Source: JAPLJQ01 sp037143735 (GTDB taxonomy: Bacteria; Desulfobacterota; Syntrophia; Syntrophales; UBA2185). From it: a stretch of 24,851 bases of DNA. Every line of letters starts with the position of its first letter. Positions within the stretch are counted from its first letter, which is position 1. A program made the translations under genes and the position numbers. The stretch covers positions 1 to 24,851 of the forward strand of contig JBAWYD010000023.1 in the NCBI GenBank assembly GCA_037143735.1. The letters are read 5' to 3'. This document shows, piece after piece, positions 1 to 7,584 of the stretch. A model generated the notes under the pieces. It saw only the letters and a list, made by a program, of their open reading frames with translations, made no database searches and was not told the DNA's origin.

Positions 1-715
1 GGATATGGGCGATCTTTTCCGGATAGCAGGCGTTTGTCCCCGTGCCGAGGATCACTCCCATATCGCAGGATGGATCGGTATAGCTTTTGTCCACAAGCGT
101 TCCAACGGTATCATTCGCCAACGCCGCCACATGGATAAATTCTGATTCCTTGCGCTTCAAGGCTTCCGAGAGCAACGCCACAACGTCTTTGCCCTCCACG
201 CCGGAGGCGGTAAACCCTTTTGTCCATCCGATGAGTTTTCCGGAGGCAATAGAACTCTGCTCCACGGGAAAAGAGAAGGTAAAGGCAAGGTCATACGCCT
301 GTTGTGTGCAGATATTATTTTCCTTGAAAAATAATTGAATGCAATCAGCAATAAAATCAAAGAGTTTTTCGCCAGTCCCGCACATCACCTCCTGGGGAAC
401 GACAAATTTGCTGACCGCTGCAATCGCGGTGTTTCCGTTTCCATCAAGCTCCACCGCCAGGACCCTGATGTTCGTTCCGCCAAGATCCAGGGCGAGAAAT
501 CTCCCTTTTTCTGTGCCCTTTGGACGGCCAACAAAGGAGGGGATCATTTTGAGAGAACTCCCCCCCCCTGCCAGTCCATGCCGCATTTCCTGGTGAAAAT
601 TGCTGATGATTTCGCGAGCATCGTGAAGGCTGATGAAAAAGACGCTTTCAAGATGAAAAAGAAAACGATCAGGCGTATTTGCGGAATCTTTGCTCATGTC
701 CCGATTAAAATGCAT
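1..715 (-). CDS. Eukaryotic-type hexokinase, N-terminal part (runs off window edge)
   Basis: ATP-dependent hexose 6-phosphorylation, the entry step of glycolysis. The first 238 codons are present and the reading frame is open to the left edge. It belongs to the hexokinase family of animals and fungi, not to the bacterial ROK or Glk families. Visible motifs are the phosphate-1 loop DLGGTN (residues 77-82), FSFP (147-150) followed by SGKLIGWTKGF (158-168), with T165/K166 as sugar contacts, NDTVGTL (201-207) with the catalytic Asp at 202, and ILGTGTNACY (222-231). The start at 715 lies behind an AAAGGG stretch; an in-frame ATG at 697 is the alternative. A run of nine G (560-568) lies in frame. 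The serine hydrolase gene ends 57 bp upstream on the same strand, so co-transcription is plausible. Family assignment is secure; substrate is not known. Confidence 0.9.
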   Translation of the reverse strand, partial: MHFNRDMSKDSANTPDRFLFHLESVFFISLHDAREIISNFHQEMRHGLAGGGSSLKMIPSFVGRPKGTEKGRFLALDLGGTNIRVLAVELDGNGNTAIAAVSKFVVPQEVMCGTGEKLFDFIADCIQLFFKENNICTQQAYDLAFTFSFPVEQSSIASGKLIGWTKGFTASGVEGKDVVALLSEALKRKESEFIHVAALANDTVGTLVDKSYTDPSCDMGVILGTGTNACYPEKIAHI

Positions 716-772
716 AACCCTTTCAACATTCCGTCATTCATACCATAATTATAGAGGAAATAACCGTTAAGA

Positions 773-2161
773 TCACCGGATCTTTTTTGCCGGCGCGTTC
801 TGTCCGAATTGTCGAATGACGAGTTGTATCACCTCACCTTTTCCGTCTTTCACAAAAGTGACCTCCCCTGCTACCAATTTCATGAAGAATTTCATTGTCG
901 ACTCCGGGTAGAGTCTGATTTTTCCCTGACCCGTCCCCTGAATAAAAAGACAATCCCTTTCTTTCGTCACCGAAAGAACAAACTTGGGGTTTACTTCGTA
1001 TTGACCCACATAGGCGTCGTAGATCGCCGTATCGATGGAGACGGTCTTGTGTACCTTCGGAATCTCATATTTCTCCCCAAAAAGAATCGCCTTCAGGTCC
1101 CTGCTGATCTCGTTGATGGGAGAATTCTCGATGTTGCTCAGGATAACAATGCAGGCGTCATCATCCACATACCGCGCAATGTGAGTCACAAATCCGTTGA
1201 CGGATCCATTGTGGGTAATGATCTTGCGGCCGTTCAGGTTTGCAATGATCCACGCATAACCGTAGCCATCCTTATGCGGTGTAAACATGGCATCGAGGGA
1301 TGCTCGGCTCACCAGTGCTTCTTTATAAAGGGCTCTATCCCAGAGGTACATGTCCCCGACCGTTGAGTACAGGGCTCCTCCGCCGCTGGGAATGGACATA
1401 TCGATGTAAGGAGCATTCATAAGGCCTTCATCGGTGAGACCGTAACCCGAGGCGCGATTCTTGAGTATGATCTCTTGATGATCGTATCCCGAGTTTTTCA
1501 TGTTGAGCGGTTTGAAAATATTTTCCGACACGAAAGATTCATAAGACTGGCCCGATGCCTTTTCGATCACATAGCTCAGTATGATGTAGCCCGAGTTGCT
1601 GTATTTGAATTTTTCTCCAGGGGTAAAATCCAGCGGTCTGTTTTTGAAGAGATCGATTGTCTTTCGGACAGGGGACGGGTTAACCATGTAAGCCCCGTAT
1701 TCCGGAAAGTCCGTGAAGTTGGGTATCCCTGCCGTGTGGGTCAGAAGATGGTGGATCGTAATTTTGTCGCCCTGCGGATAATCGGGAATATATTTACTCA
1801 ACGGGTCATGCACGCTTAGACGTTTTCTTTCCTGAAGCTGCATGACCGCCATGGCGGTGAACTGTTTCGTAAGGGAACCGAGACGAAGTTTCGTTGAAGG
1901 TAAATTCCGCACGTTCAGCTCAGAATTGGCCATCCCGTATCCTTTGCTGATCAGGATCTTGCCCTTTCGTGCCATCAGTACCGTGCCGCTGAAATTCCCT
2001 TCTTTGACGCAGGCACTCATGTATTCGTCCACTTTTTTTGCAAGATCGCCGGATGATACAACCTGCGCCGCAATGGCGTGACCTGAACCAAAAAATATCA
2101 CCAGGATCAGGACAAGCAAAAACATTTTCGCACGGCCCATTGAACTAATCGGAACTGCCAT
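773..2161 (-). CDS. Secreted serine hydrolase, class C beta-lactamase / PBP4* family
   Basis: Predicted periplasmic serine hydrolase of the beta-lactamase class C fold, 462 residues. A signal peptide covers about residues 1-32 (hydrophobic core 14-27, cleavage near AIAA|Q). The nucleophile motif SLTK is at 96-99, the second motif YSN at 187-189, and an HNG triplet in the C-terminal part of the domain probably replaces the KTG box. About 90 further residues form a beta-rich tail like those seen in esterase/peptidase members. The ATG at 2161 was chosen because AAGGAGG sits six bases before it; an ATG eight codons upstream (2185) has no such site. Family members include D-aminopeptidases, esterases and PBP-like proteins, so the substrate cannot be named. 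The hexokinase gene lies downstream on the same strand. Confidence 0.88.
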   Translation of the reverse strand: MAVPISSMGRAKMFLLVLILVIFFGSGHAIAAQVVSSGDLAKKVDEYMSACVKEGNFSGTVLMARKGKILISKGYGMANSELNVRNLPSTKLRLGSLTKQFTAMAVMQLQERKRLSVHDPLSKYIPDYPQGDKITIHHLLTHTAGIPNFTDFPEYGAYMVNPSPVRKTIDLFKNRPLDFTPGEKFKYSNSGYIILSYVIEKASGQSYESFVSENIFKPLNMKNSGYDHQEIILKNRASGYGLTDEGLMNAPYIDMSIPSGGGALYSTVGDMYLWDRALYKEALVSRASLDAMFTPHKDGYGYAWIIANLNGRKIITHNGSVNGFVTHIARYVDDDACIVILSNIENSPINEISRDLKAILFGEKYEIPKVHKTVSIDTAIYDAYVGQYEVNPKFVLSVTKERDCLFIQGTGQGKIRLYPESTMKFFMKLVAGEVTFVKDGKGEVIQLVIRQFGQNAPAKKIR

Positions 2162-2447
2162 AGCAAACCTCCTTCTTTTCTTCATTATGATCCATATCAG
2201 GATGCCCTCAGTATGGGTTAAAGGCTCCTAAGTATAAACACCGACTATTTGCACTTCCATTATCACCGTCTCTGAAATAAAGCTACTAAGAAAGGGAAAT
2301 CATACAGTTAACGTTTTTACCATTTCTTCTTGTATCCAAATAACTGCCAAAATACAGCCTGCACATTTATCCGGGGGCAGCGGGAAAGCAGAAAATTTTT
2401 GCCATTTTTTAGAATAGCAAATCTCCAGATTTTGAATATCCTGATGA

Positions 2448-3665
2448 TCACTCTTTGCTTTTTTCCATCTTACGTTTCATAATATCGCCGAAAGATCCCA
2501 GTGATGTCGGGGCTTTATCAACATACTGGCGATAGTCATCTTCGGGTTCTTTTTTGATTTTACTTTTGCCGGATATATTGTCCTGCGAATCCACTAACGG
2601 TAAGGACAGTGATATTCTTTTTTTAGCCTTGTCTATTGAATCAATCTTGACTTCGATCGTCTGGCCTTCCTTGACGGCATCACGGGGATGAGCAATTCTA
2701 CGACCCTTCCCCAGTTTGGAGATATGGAGAAGCCCGTCGACTCCCGGTCCCAGCTTGACAAAGGCGCCGAAGATTGTCAGACGCACAACGGTTCCCGTAT
2801 GGAGCGTTCCTTCAGTGTATTTTGACGATACCTCATCCCAGGGATCGGACAACGTCTGTTTTAGAGACAGGCTGATGCGGTTGTTCTCCCGATCCAGCTT
2901 CGTTATGACGACATCCAGTGTCTGGCCGATAGACAGACGCTCCTGAATATCCTCTACCCGATCCCATCCGATCTCCGATACTGGCAGGAGCCCCTGGAGA
3001 CCGCCGATGTCCAGAAAGGCGCCAAAATCCCTGATGGAAACAATTTTCCCCGTTACCATCATCCCCTCATTGAGGGTGAGCCTCAGGGCATCTCCGTCTT
3101 TTTTCTGCTGCTCTTCCAAAATGGCCCGGCTTGACAGGATGATATTTCTACCTTTTTCTGCGAATTCGGTTATTCTGAAATCCATGCGGCGACCGATATA
3201 ATCCTGCGCATTATCGATACGCTGAAGGCCCATCTGGGAAAAAGGGCAGAAGCCCCGCATATCGCCGGCGAGCTTGATCTCGAATCCGCCTTTAATCTCT
3301 TTCTCGACAACACCCTCGACGGGAATCCCGCTTCTCCAGACTTCTTCCATATGATTCCGTGCAGAATTTCCCGCACCGATCCGGGTTGTGAAGAGTTTTT
3401 CATTTGCCTTGGAGAAGAGGAAATAGGCAGAGATCTTATCCCCCTCTTTTACAGACAGAACACCTTCTTCGTCGGCAAACTCCTTTCGGTCCAGATAACC
3501 TTCGTTCTTCCCGCCCAGGTCAAGGAATATCCATTCCTGGGAAATTTTTACGATGGTCGCCTCAATCTTTTGTCCAGGCTCTAAAAAATCCCTTCGCACC
3601 TCGGTTTTTTCGAACAACTCTGCAAAACTCATTTCTTCATTTGATTCATTTTTTTCTTCAACCAT
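2448..3665 (-). CDS. S1 RNA-binding domain protein (four S1 repeats, RpsA-like)
   Basis: Predicted cytoplasmic RNA-binding protein of 405 residues built from four consecutive S1 (OB-fold) repeats after a short acidic N-terminus, with a charged tail. Repeats three and four carry the canonical GxFV/GAFLDIG and GLLPVSEI or GLLHISKL signatures; repeat one (GYLDRKEF) and repeat two (GFCPFSQM) are more divergent. Four repeats match the short RpsA/YpfD-type proteins rather than six-repeat ribosomal S1, so it is more likely an accessory translation or RNA-metabolism factor than S1 itself. The start is uncertain. ATG 3665 has GGGGA ten bases upstream; ATG 3698 and TTG 3737 extend the frame but lack a ribosome binding site. 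A possible promoter at 3757-3783 leaves only about 13 bases before the TTG, which favours a later start. Confidence 0.85.
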   Translation of the reverse strand: MVEEKNESNEEMSFAELFEKTEVRRDFLEPGQKIEATIVKISQEWIFLDLGGKNEGYLDRKEFADEEGVLSVKEGDKISAYFLFSKANEKLFTTRIGAGNSARNHMEEVWRSGIPVEGVVEKEIKGGFEIKLAGDMRGFCPFSQMGLQRIDNAQDYIGRRMDFRITEFAEKGRNIILSSRAILEEQQKKDGDALRLTLNEGMMVTGKIVSIRDFGAFLDIGGLQGLLPVSEIGWDRVEDIQERLSIGQTLDVVITKLDRENNRISLSLKQTLSDPWDEVSSKYTEGTLHTGTVVRLTIFGAFVKLGPGVDGLLHISKLGKGRRIAHPRDAVKEGQTIEVKIDSIDKAKKRISLSLPLVDSQDNISGKSKIKKEPEDDYRQYVDKAPTSLGSFGDIMKRKMEKSKE

Positions 3666-3756
3666 GATCAGTGTGTCCCCATTTCTCTTGCGTGTCATTT
3701 TACTTGAGTGGATTCTGATGTTTTCCAAAATTATCAATTCATCATCCGTCGATTGA

Positions 3757-3783
3757 ATTACTAAAGATGGGCGATATTGTCAA
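3757..3783 (-). promoter_or_regulatory. Possible sigma-70 promoter for the S1-domain gene
   Basis: Read on the minus strand there is a perfect TTGACA (-35, 3778-3783), a 15-base spacer and AGTAAT (-10, 3757-3762, four of six matches). The spacer is short and the -10 is imperfect, so this is only a candidate. It points at the S1-domain gene. Confidence 0.35.
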
Positions 3784-3917
3784 TGAAATGGAAGAGCGTA
3801 AGGCTAATCGTCATTGATTTCCAATTGTAGAAAGAATGTATGTCTTTCAAAATTATCAGATGCTTGAATTAAAGAAGCAGTTGAATATCAGGCCTGAATC
3901 AGATAAATGATAAAAAC

Positions 3918-4799
3918 ATGGAAAATATATGGATACTGCTGGCGTTGATTGCCGCCGTCGCGGGTGGCACCGGGGATGCCCTTACAAAGAAAGCTTTACA
4001 ACTGCATGATGAATACACCGTCGCATGGCTACGCCAACTGGTGGTCGTCCTGCTTCTGTCGCCATGCCTCTTTTTTATTCCAGTTCCATCTCTAAATGAA
4101 GATTTTTATAAAGCATTTTTGTTCGCATTGCCGTTTGAAATCATTGCATATATCCTTTACATGAAAGCAATCAAAATATCTCCCCTTAGCCTTACGGTTC
4201 CGTTCCTGTCATTAACACCTCTCTTTCTGATCATTATCCCTTACATGATGTTTGGTGAATTGGTATCTTTATGGGGCGGCATCGGAATACTGATGATTGC
4301 TCTCGGGAGTTATACTCTGAATCTGAAAGAAATGAGGAAAGGATTTCTGGAACCGCTTAAGGCCATCGGGAGGGAAAAAGGTTCTGTCTTCATGATCATC
4401 GTCGCCATCCTTTATGGAATTACCAACACTTTCGGCAAGCAGGCCATTGACCATTCGTCTGCACTTTTTTTCGGGGTCACATACAATCTGGCATTTTTCA
4501 TTGTGCTAAGTCCGGTCATTTTCAAGATAGGCAAAGTCCACTCAGGTGGCCGCATCTGCAAAGAGTCCTTGAAAGTCGCTGTTCTGCCCGGACTTTTTTC
4601 AGCCATCACGGTGATCTTCTATACCGTTGCCATGAGCCTTGCTAATGTGGCGTACACCGTTGCTGTTTGCCGCTTAAGTCTCCTGATCGGCGTGATATAC
4701 GGGCATTTTCTTTTTAAAGAAACGGGCTTCCGGGAAAGACTGGTAGGCACGACGCTGATGCTTGCCGGATTCTTGATCATTGTGCTGGAGCAAGGATGA
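3918..4799 (+). CDS. DMT-superfamily transporter (two EamA domains)
   Basis: Inner-membrane permease of the drug/metabolite transporter superfamily, 293 residues, the usual length for a two-EamA-domain (10-TM) protein. Hydrophobic segments are spread over the whole length. The first half begins with the typical helix, polar TGDALTKKAL stretch and second helix, and the second half repeats this as a helix followed by GITNTFGKQA. The protein ends in the usual final hydrophobic helix and a very short tail. Members export amino acids, metabolites or drugs; no substrate can be read from the sequence. No clear Shine-Dalgarno site precedes the ATG. The MFS permease gene starts 60 bp downstream on the same strand, so the two may be co-expressed. 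Divergent from the S1-domain gene. Confidence 0.85.
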   Translation: MENIWILLALIAAVAGGTGDALTKKALQLHDEYTVAWLRQLVVVLLLSPCLFFIPVPSLNEDFYKAFLFALPFEIIAYILYMKAIKISPLSLTVPFLSLTPLFLIIIPYMMFGELVSLWGGIGILMIALGSYTLNLKEMRKGFLEPLKAIGREKGSVFMIIVAILYGITNTFGKQAIDHSSALFFGVTYNLAFFIVLSPVIFKIGKVHSGGRICKESLKVAVLPGLFSAITVIFYTVAMSLANVAYTVAVCRLSLLIGVIYGHFLFKETGFRERLVGTTLMLAGFLIIVLEQG

Positions 4800-4828
4800 T
4801 ATTGAACTCTTTTATAAAACACATGAAC

Positions 4829-4852
4829 TACCCCGCAACAAGCTTCGGGGTA
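4829..4852 (+). repeat. REP-like hairpin in front of the MFS gene
   Basis: Perfect 7-base inverted repeat TACCCCG (4829-4835) and CGGGGTA (4846-4852) around the 10-base loop CAACAAGCTT. It lies between the two transporter genes and ends 7 bases before the MFS start codon, where a ribosome binding site would be expected. There is no T-run after it, so it is not an intrinsic terminator. Its composition resembles dispersed extragenic palindromes; a second copy is not seen in this window. Confidence 0.5.
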
Positions 4853-4859
4853 TTCCCGC

Positions 4860-6023
4860 ATGGAGATTCTTTTGAACGGAAAACGTACGGAACAATTTAA
4901 AAACAATCCGATGTACACATACCTGATGGTGCTTGTGATATGCGCAAGCGCCGGATTGCAGGGATGGCTGGCTATATTTACAAATTATGCCAAAGAAGTC
5001 GTAGGCGTAGACGGTTTTCAGATCGGTCTGGCACAGGCGGTGCGTGAGATTCCGGGCTTCCTCACCTTTATGGTAATGTATGTATTGTTGATCATGAAGG
5101 AACATCGACTATCGGCATGGTCGGTTGTCCTGCTTGGGATCGGGATTGGGGCAACCGGGTTTTTTACAACTTTCCCGGGCTTGCTGATGACAACGGTCAT
5201 CATGTCGATTGGTTTTCACTATTTTGAAACCACCAACAAATCGCTCACCGTTCAGTATTTCGACAAGCAAGAAGCCCCGATTGTATTTGCCCGGTTGCGG
5301 GGATATGGGGCTCTGGCAAATATTGCCGTGGGAACTATTATCTGGGCGCTTTCTTTCATTTTGCCGTATCGCATGAACTTCCTGCTGCTGGGTGTCTTTG
5401 TTTCATTTGCGGGCATCTATATGCTTTTGAAAAATCCGGTTCATGACCAGGGACTCCACCATCAGAATAAACTCGTCCTGCGCCGAAAGTATTGGCTTTA
5501 CTATGCATTAAACTTCCTGAGCGGAGCCCGCAGGCAGATTTTCATTGTGTTTGCCGTTTTTCTTCTGGTCGAAAAATACAAACTCGGCGTCAGTACGATT
5601 GCCGGTATTTTTGTGCTTAATTATGCCCTCACGTACCTGACCAACAGCTATATCTCAAGGGCAATCAATGTATATGGCGAGCGCGTGGTTCTTTCGCTCG
5701 AAAGCGCCAGCCTCTTCGTCCTGTTTCTGGGCTACGCCTTTATCGAAAACGTTTGGGTGGCAATCATCCTGTATGTGCTTGACAGTATCTTCTTCAACTT
5801 TGCCATCGGGTTGAATACCTATCTTCAGAAAACGGCCGACCCCGGAGACTTATCACAGAGCACCGCCGTCGGCTTCACGATCAACCATATTTCAGCAGTA
5901 GTAATTCCGCTTATCGGAGGCGCATTGTGGTTGATAAACTGGCGGCTACCCTTCATCATCGGCGCCTTCCTCACGGTTGCTTCTCTGTACTTTACGCAAA
6001 AGATTAAAACGCATCAACATTGA
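4860..6023 (+). CDS. Major facilitator superfamily (MFS) transporter
   Basis: Inner-membrane secondary transporter of 387 residues with about 11-12 hydrophobic segments, as in MFS permeases. A loop after the sixth segment (HDQGLHHQNKLVLRRKYW region) divides two six-helix halves. The second half begins with an arginine-rich GARRQ before a hydrophobic helix. No antiporter or sugar-porter signature allows a substrate call. No Shine-Dalgarno site is obvious before ATG 4860, because that position is taken by the 3' arm of a GC-rich hairpin. An in-frame ATG at 4911 would still keep every predicted helix. The gene probably forms a pair with the DMT gene just upstream and converges with the solute-binding-protein gene downstream. 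Confidence 0.85.
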   Translation: MEILLNGKRTEQFKNNPMYTYLMVLVICASAGLQGWLAIFTNYAKEVVGVDGFQIGLAQAVREIPGFLTFMVMYVLLIMKEHRLSAWSVVLLGIGIGATGFFTTFPGLLMTTVIMSIGFHYFETTNKSLTVQYFDKQEAPIVFARLRGYGALANIAVGTIIWALSFILPYRMNFLLLGVFVSFAGIYMLLKNPVHDQGLHHQNKLVLRRKYWLYYALNFLSGARRQIFIVFAVFLLVEKYKLGVSTIAGIFVLNYALTYLTNSYISRAINVYGERVVLSLESASLFVLFLGYAFIENVWVAIILYVLDSIFFNFAIGLNTYLQKTADPGDLSQSTAVGFTINHISAVVIPLIGGALWLINWRLPFIIGAFLTVASLYFTQKIKTHQH

Positions 6024-6052
6024 CAGGAAATTCCCGTCAAAGTGCCTTTTTT
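6020..6052 (+). terminator. Possible terminator after the MFS gene
   Basis: An imperfect palindrome overlapping the stop codon (TTGACAGG, 6020-6027, with CCCGTCAA, 6033-6040, one A-C mismatch) is followed six bases later by six T (6047-6052). It lies between two convergent genes. The stem is weak and the T-run is displaced, so confidence is low. Confidence 0.33.
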
Positions 6053-6084
6053 AACCCATGCCCTGCCCCTTCGGAACATTTGCA

Positions 6085-6894
6085 TTATTTAGTGGTTATC
6101 TTGAATGCCCGTTTCATGGGCGTCTGGCTCGCAGGTCCGAACCATTTATCGTAGATTCGCTTTGCTTCCCCGCTTTTTTCCATCTCCAGAAGTGTCTTGT
6201 TCACAAAATTCCGCAGGGATTTATCTCCTTTGCGAATGCCCAGGCCATAGGGTTCCTTTGAAATGGTGATGTCGGGAATCTCATACAATCCAGGATCTGC
6301 CTTGGCCAGGATGGGAACCAGAATGGCTTCGTCCGTGGTGATGGCCGCAATCTCGCCCCTCTGGAGGGCCAGAAATGCCGGCACATGGTCGGAAAAAAGA
6401 GCAATCGTTGCCTTCGGCAGCGCCTTGCGCACATTGGCTTCCGATGTTGTTCCTGCTACGGTTCCGATTTTTTTGTCTTTCAGATCGGTGAGCTTTCGGA
6501 CCGTGCCTTTTTTAACGAGGAATTTTTGACCGGTAACGAAATAGGTGTAACTGAAATCGATCGCTTTAGCTCTGGCCGGGGTTTTGGTAAGGGTTGCGGC
6601 CAGAATATCGACAGCACCCTCTTTCAGGCGTGAAATTCGGTCTTTATCTCCGACAGGGATGATATCCAACTTGACATTAAGCTTCCGGGCGATCGCCTTG
6701 ACGATGTCGACGTCATATCCGCTAATTTCACCCGTTTTGACATTCTCCAGGGCAAATCCCGGGGTGAGGTCTTTCACGCCTGCGCGCAGGACGCCCTTTT
6801 TTATAATATCCTGAAGGGAACCTGCCGCCTGGGCGAGACCGCAGAAAGTGATCAGAAAACCAAATAACATGGCAAGACAAACGGTTTTTTTCAT
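6085..6894 (-). CDS. Periplasmic amino-acid-type solute-binding protein (SBP family 3)
   Basis: ABC-transporter periplasmic receptor of family 3 (polar amino acid type), 269 residues. Signal peptide about residues 1-23/24 (MKKT, hydrophobic core, AQAA). The mature part opens with the family-typical SLQDIIKKGVLRAGV. ISGYDVDIVKAIARKL and VDILAATLTKTPARAKAIDFS follow, the latter containing the ligand carboxylate-binding Arg, and a Y...YG..K hinge and C-terminal YDKWFG complete the family pattern. ATG 6894 was chosen because AAGGAGG stands six bases before it; the 13-codon upstream extension has no such site. No permease or ATPase gene is adjacent, so it works with a transporter encoded elsewhere or in a sensing role. 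Substrate unknown; an amino acid is the family expectation. Confidence 0.88.
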   Translation of the reverse strand: MKKTVCLAMLFGFLITFCGLAQAAGSLQDIIKKGVLRAGVKDLTPGFALENVKTGEISGYDVDIVKAIARKLNVKLDIIPVGDKDRISRLKEGAVDILAATLTKTPARAKAIDFSYTYFVTGQKFLVKKGTVRKLTDLKDKKIGTVAGTTSEANVRKALPKATIALFSDHVPAFLALQRGEIAAITTDEAILVPILAKADPGLYEIPDITISKEPYGLGIRKGDKSLRNFVNKTLLEMEKSGEAKRIYDKWFGPASQTPMKRAFKITTK

Positions 6895-6985
6895 TTTATC
6901 CTCCTTATGATATTTATAGTTATTCAGGGACATCCACTCATTATTATGCTTTCTATTATCATGGATGTTCCCAATTCTTTTCGTG

Positions 6986-7573
6986 TCAAGTCAGGATCTC
7001 TTTTATCACTTTCCAGATCCTGTCTTTCCCCTCTCCCGTCTTCGCAGAAAAAAGAACGATCTCAGCAGGGGGGGGATTTATCCCCAGGAGTTTTTTTATG
7101 GCGTTTTCCCGGATCTTTACCTGGGATCTGGATAGCTTGTCGATCTTCGTGAGAGCGAAAATATGGGAAATATTGTAGGATCTGAACCAGTTCATCAGGT
7201 CAACATCCTCCGCCCTGGGTTCTCTTCTGATGTCAAGTATGAAAACAACGAGCCGTAAGTCTGTTCTTTCCCTGAGGTATGTTTCCACCATAGGACCCCA
7301 GGTTTTTTTGATCGCCGGGGGTACCCTGGCAAAACCGTAGCCGGGCAGATCGACAAAAGATATCCGATTGTTTATCGTGAAGAAATTAATAAGCTGTGTA
7401 CATCCGGGGGTGCTGCTCGTCCGGGCGAGGCCCTTTCTTTGAACCAGGGTATTGATCAGGGACGACTTCCCCACATTGGACCGGCCGACGAAGGCAATCT
7501 CGGGAAGGCCTTCTTCGGGATACCGGGCTGGCTCGGTAGCAGATAAAACAAATTCTGCCGATACGATTTTCAT
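6986..7573 (-). CDS. engB: Ribosome-assembly GTPase EngB/YsxC/YihA
   Basis: Small essential-type TRAFAC GTPase involved in late 50S ribosomal subunit assembly, 195 residues, normal for the family. All G motifs are present: G1 GRSNVGKS (30-37), the family G2 segment SSTPGCTQ, G3 DLPG (preceding YGFARV), G4 TKID and G5 SAK. Two adjacent ATGs (7576 and 7573) lie behind GGAGG; the second has the better five-base spacing. Its start is only 11 bases from the stop codon of the upstream sigma-54 activator gene, so the two are probably co-transcribed. The codons for NPPPA contain a run of eight C on the coding strand (plus-strand G at 7068-7075). Confidence 0.96.
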   Translation of the reverse strand: MKIVSAEFVLSATEPARYPEEGLPEIAFVGRSNVGKSSLINTLVQRKGLARTSSTPGCTQLINFFTINNRISFVDLPGYGFARVPPAIKKTWGPMVETYLRERTDLRLVVFILDIRREPRAEDVDLMNWFRSYNISHIFALTKIDKLSRSQVKIRENAIKKLLGINPPPAEIVLFSAKTGEGKDRIWKVIKEILT

Positions 7574-7584
7574 CATTCCCTCCG

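Noticed and set aside
541..715. Apparent frameshift in the hexokinase at a G tract
   Set aside because: A first reading with eight G gave a stop. Recounting shows nine G (560-568), which keeps the frame open from ATG 715 through DLGGTN.
2186..2447. Gene or structured RNA between the serine hydrolase and S1-domain genes
   Set aside because: No coding frame with a ribosome site and no convincing hairpin with a T-run was found.
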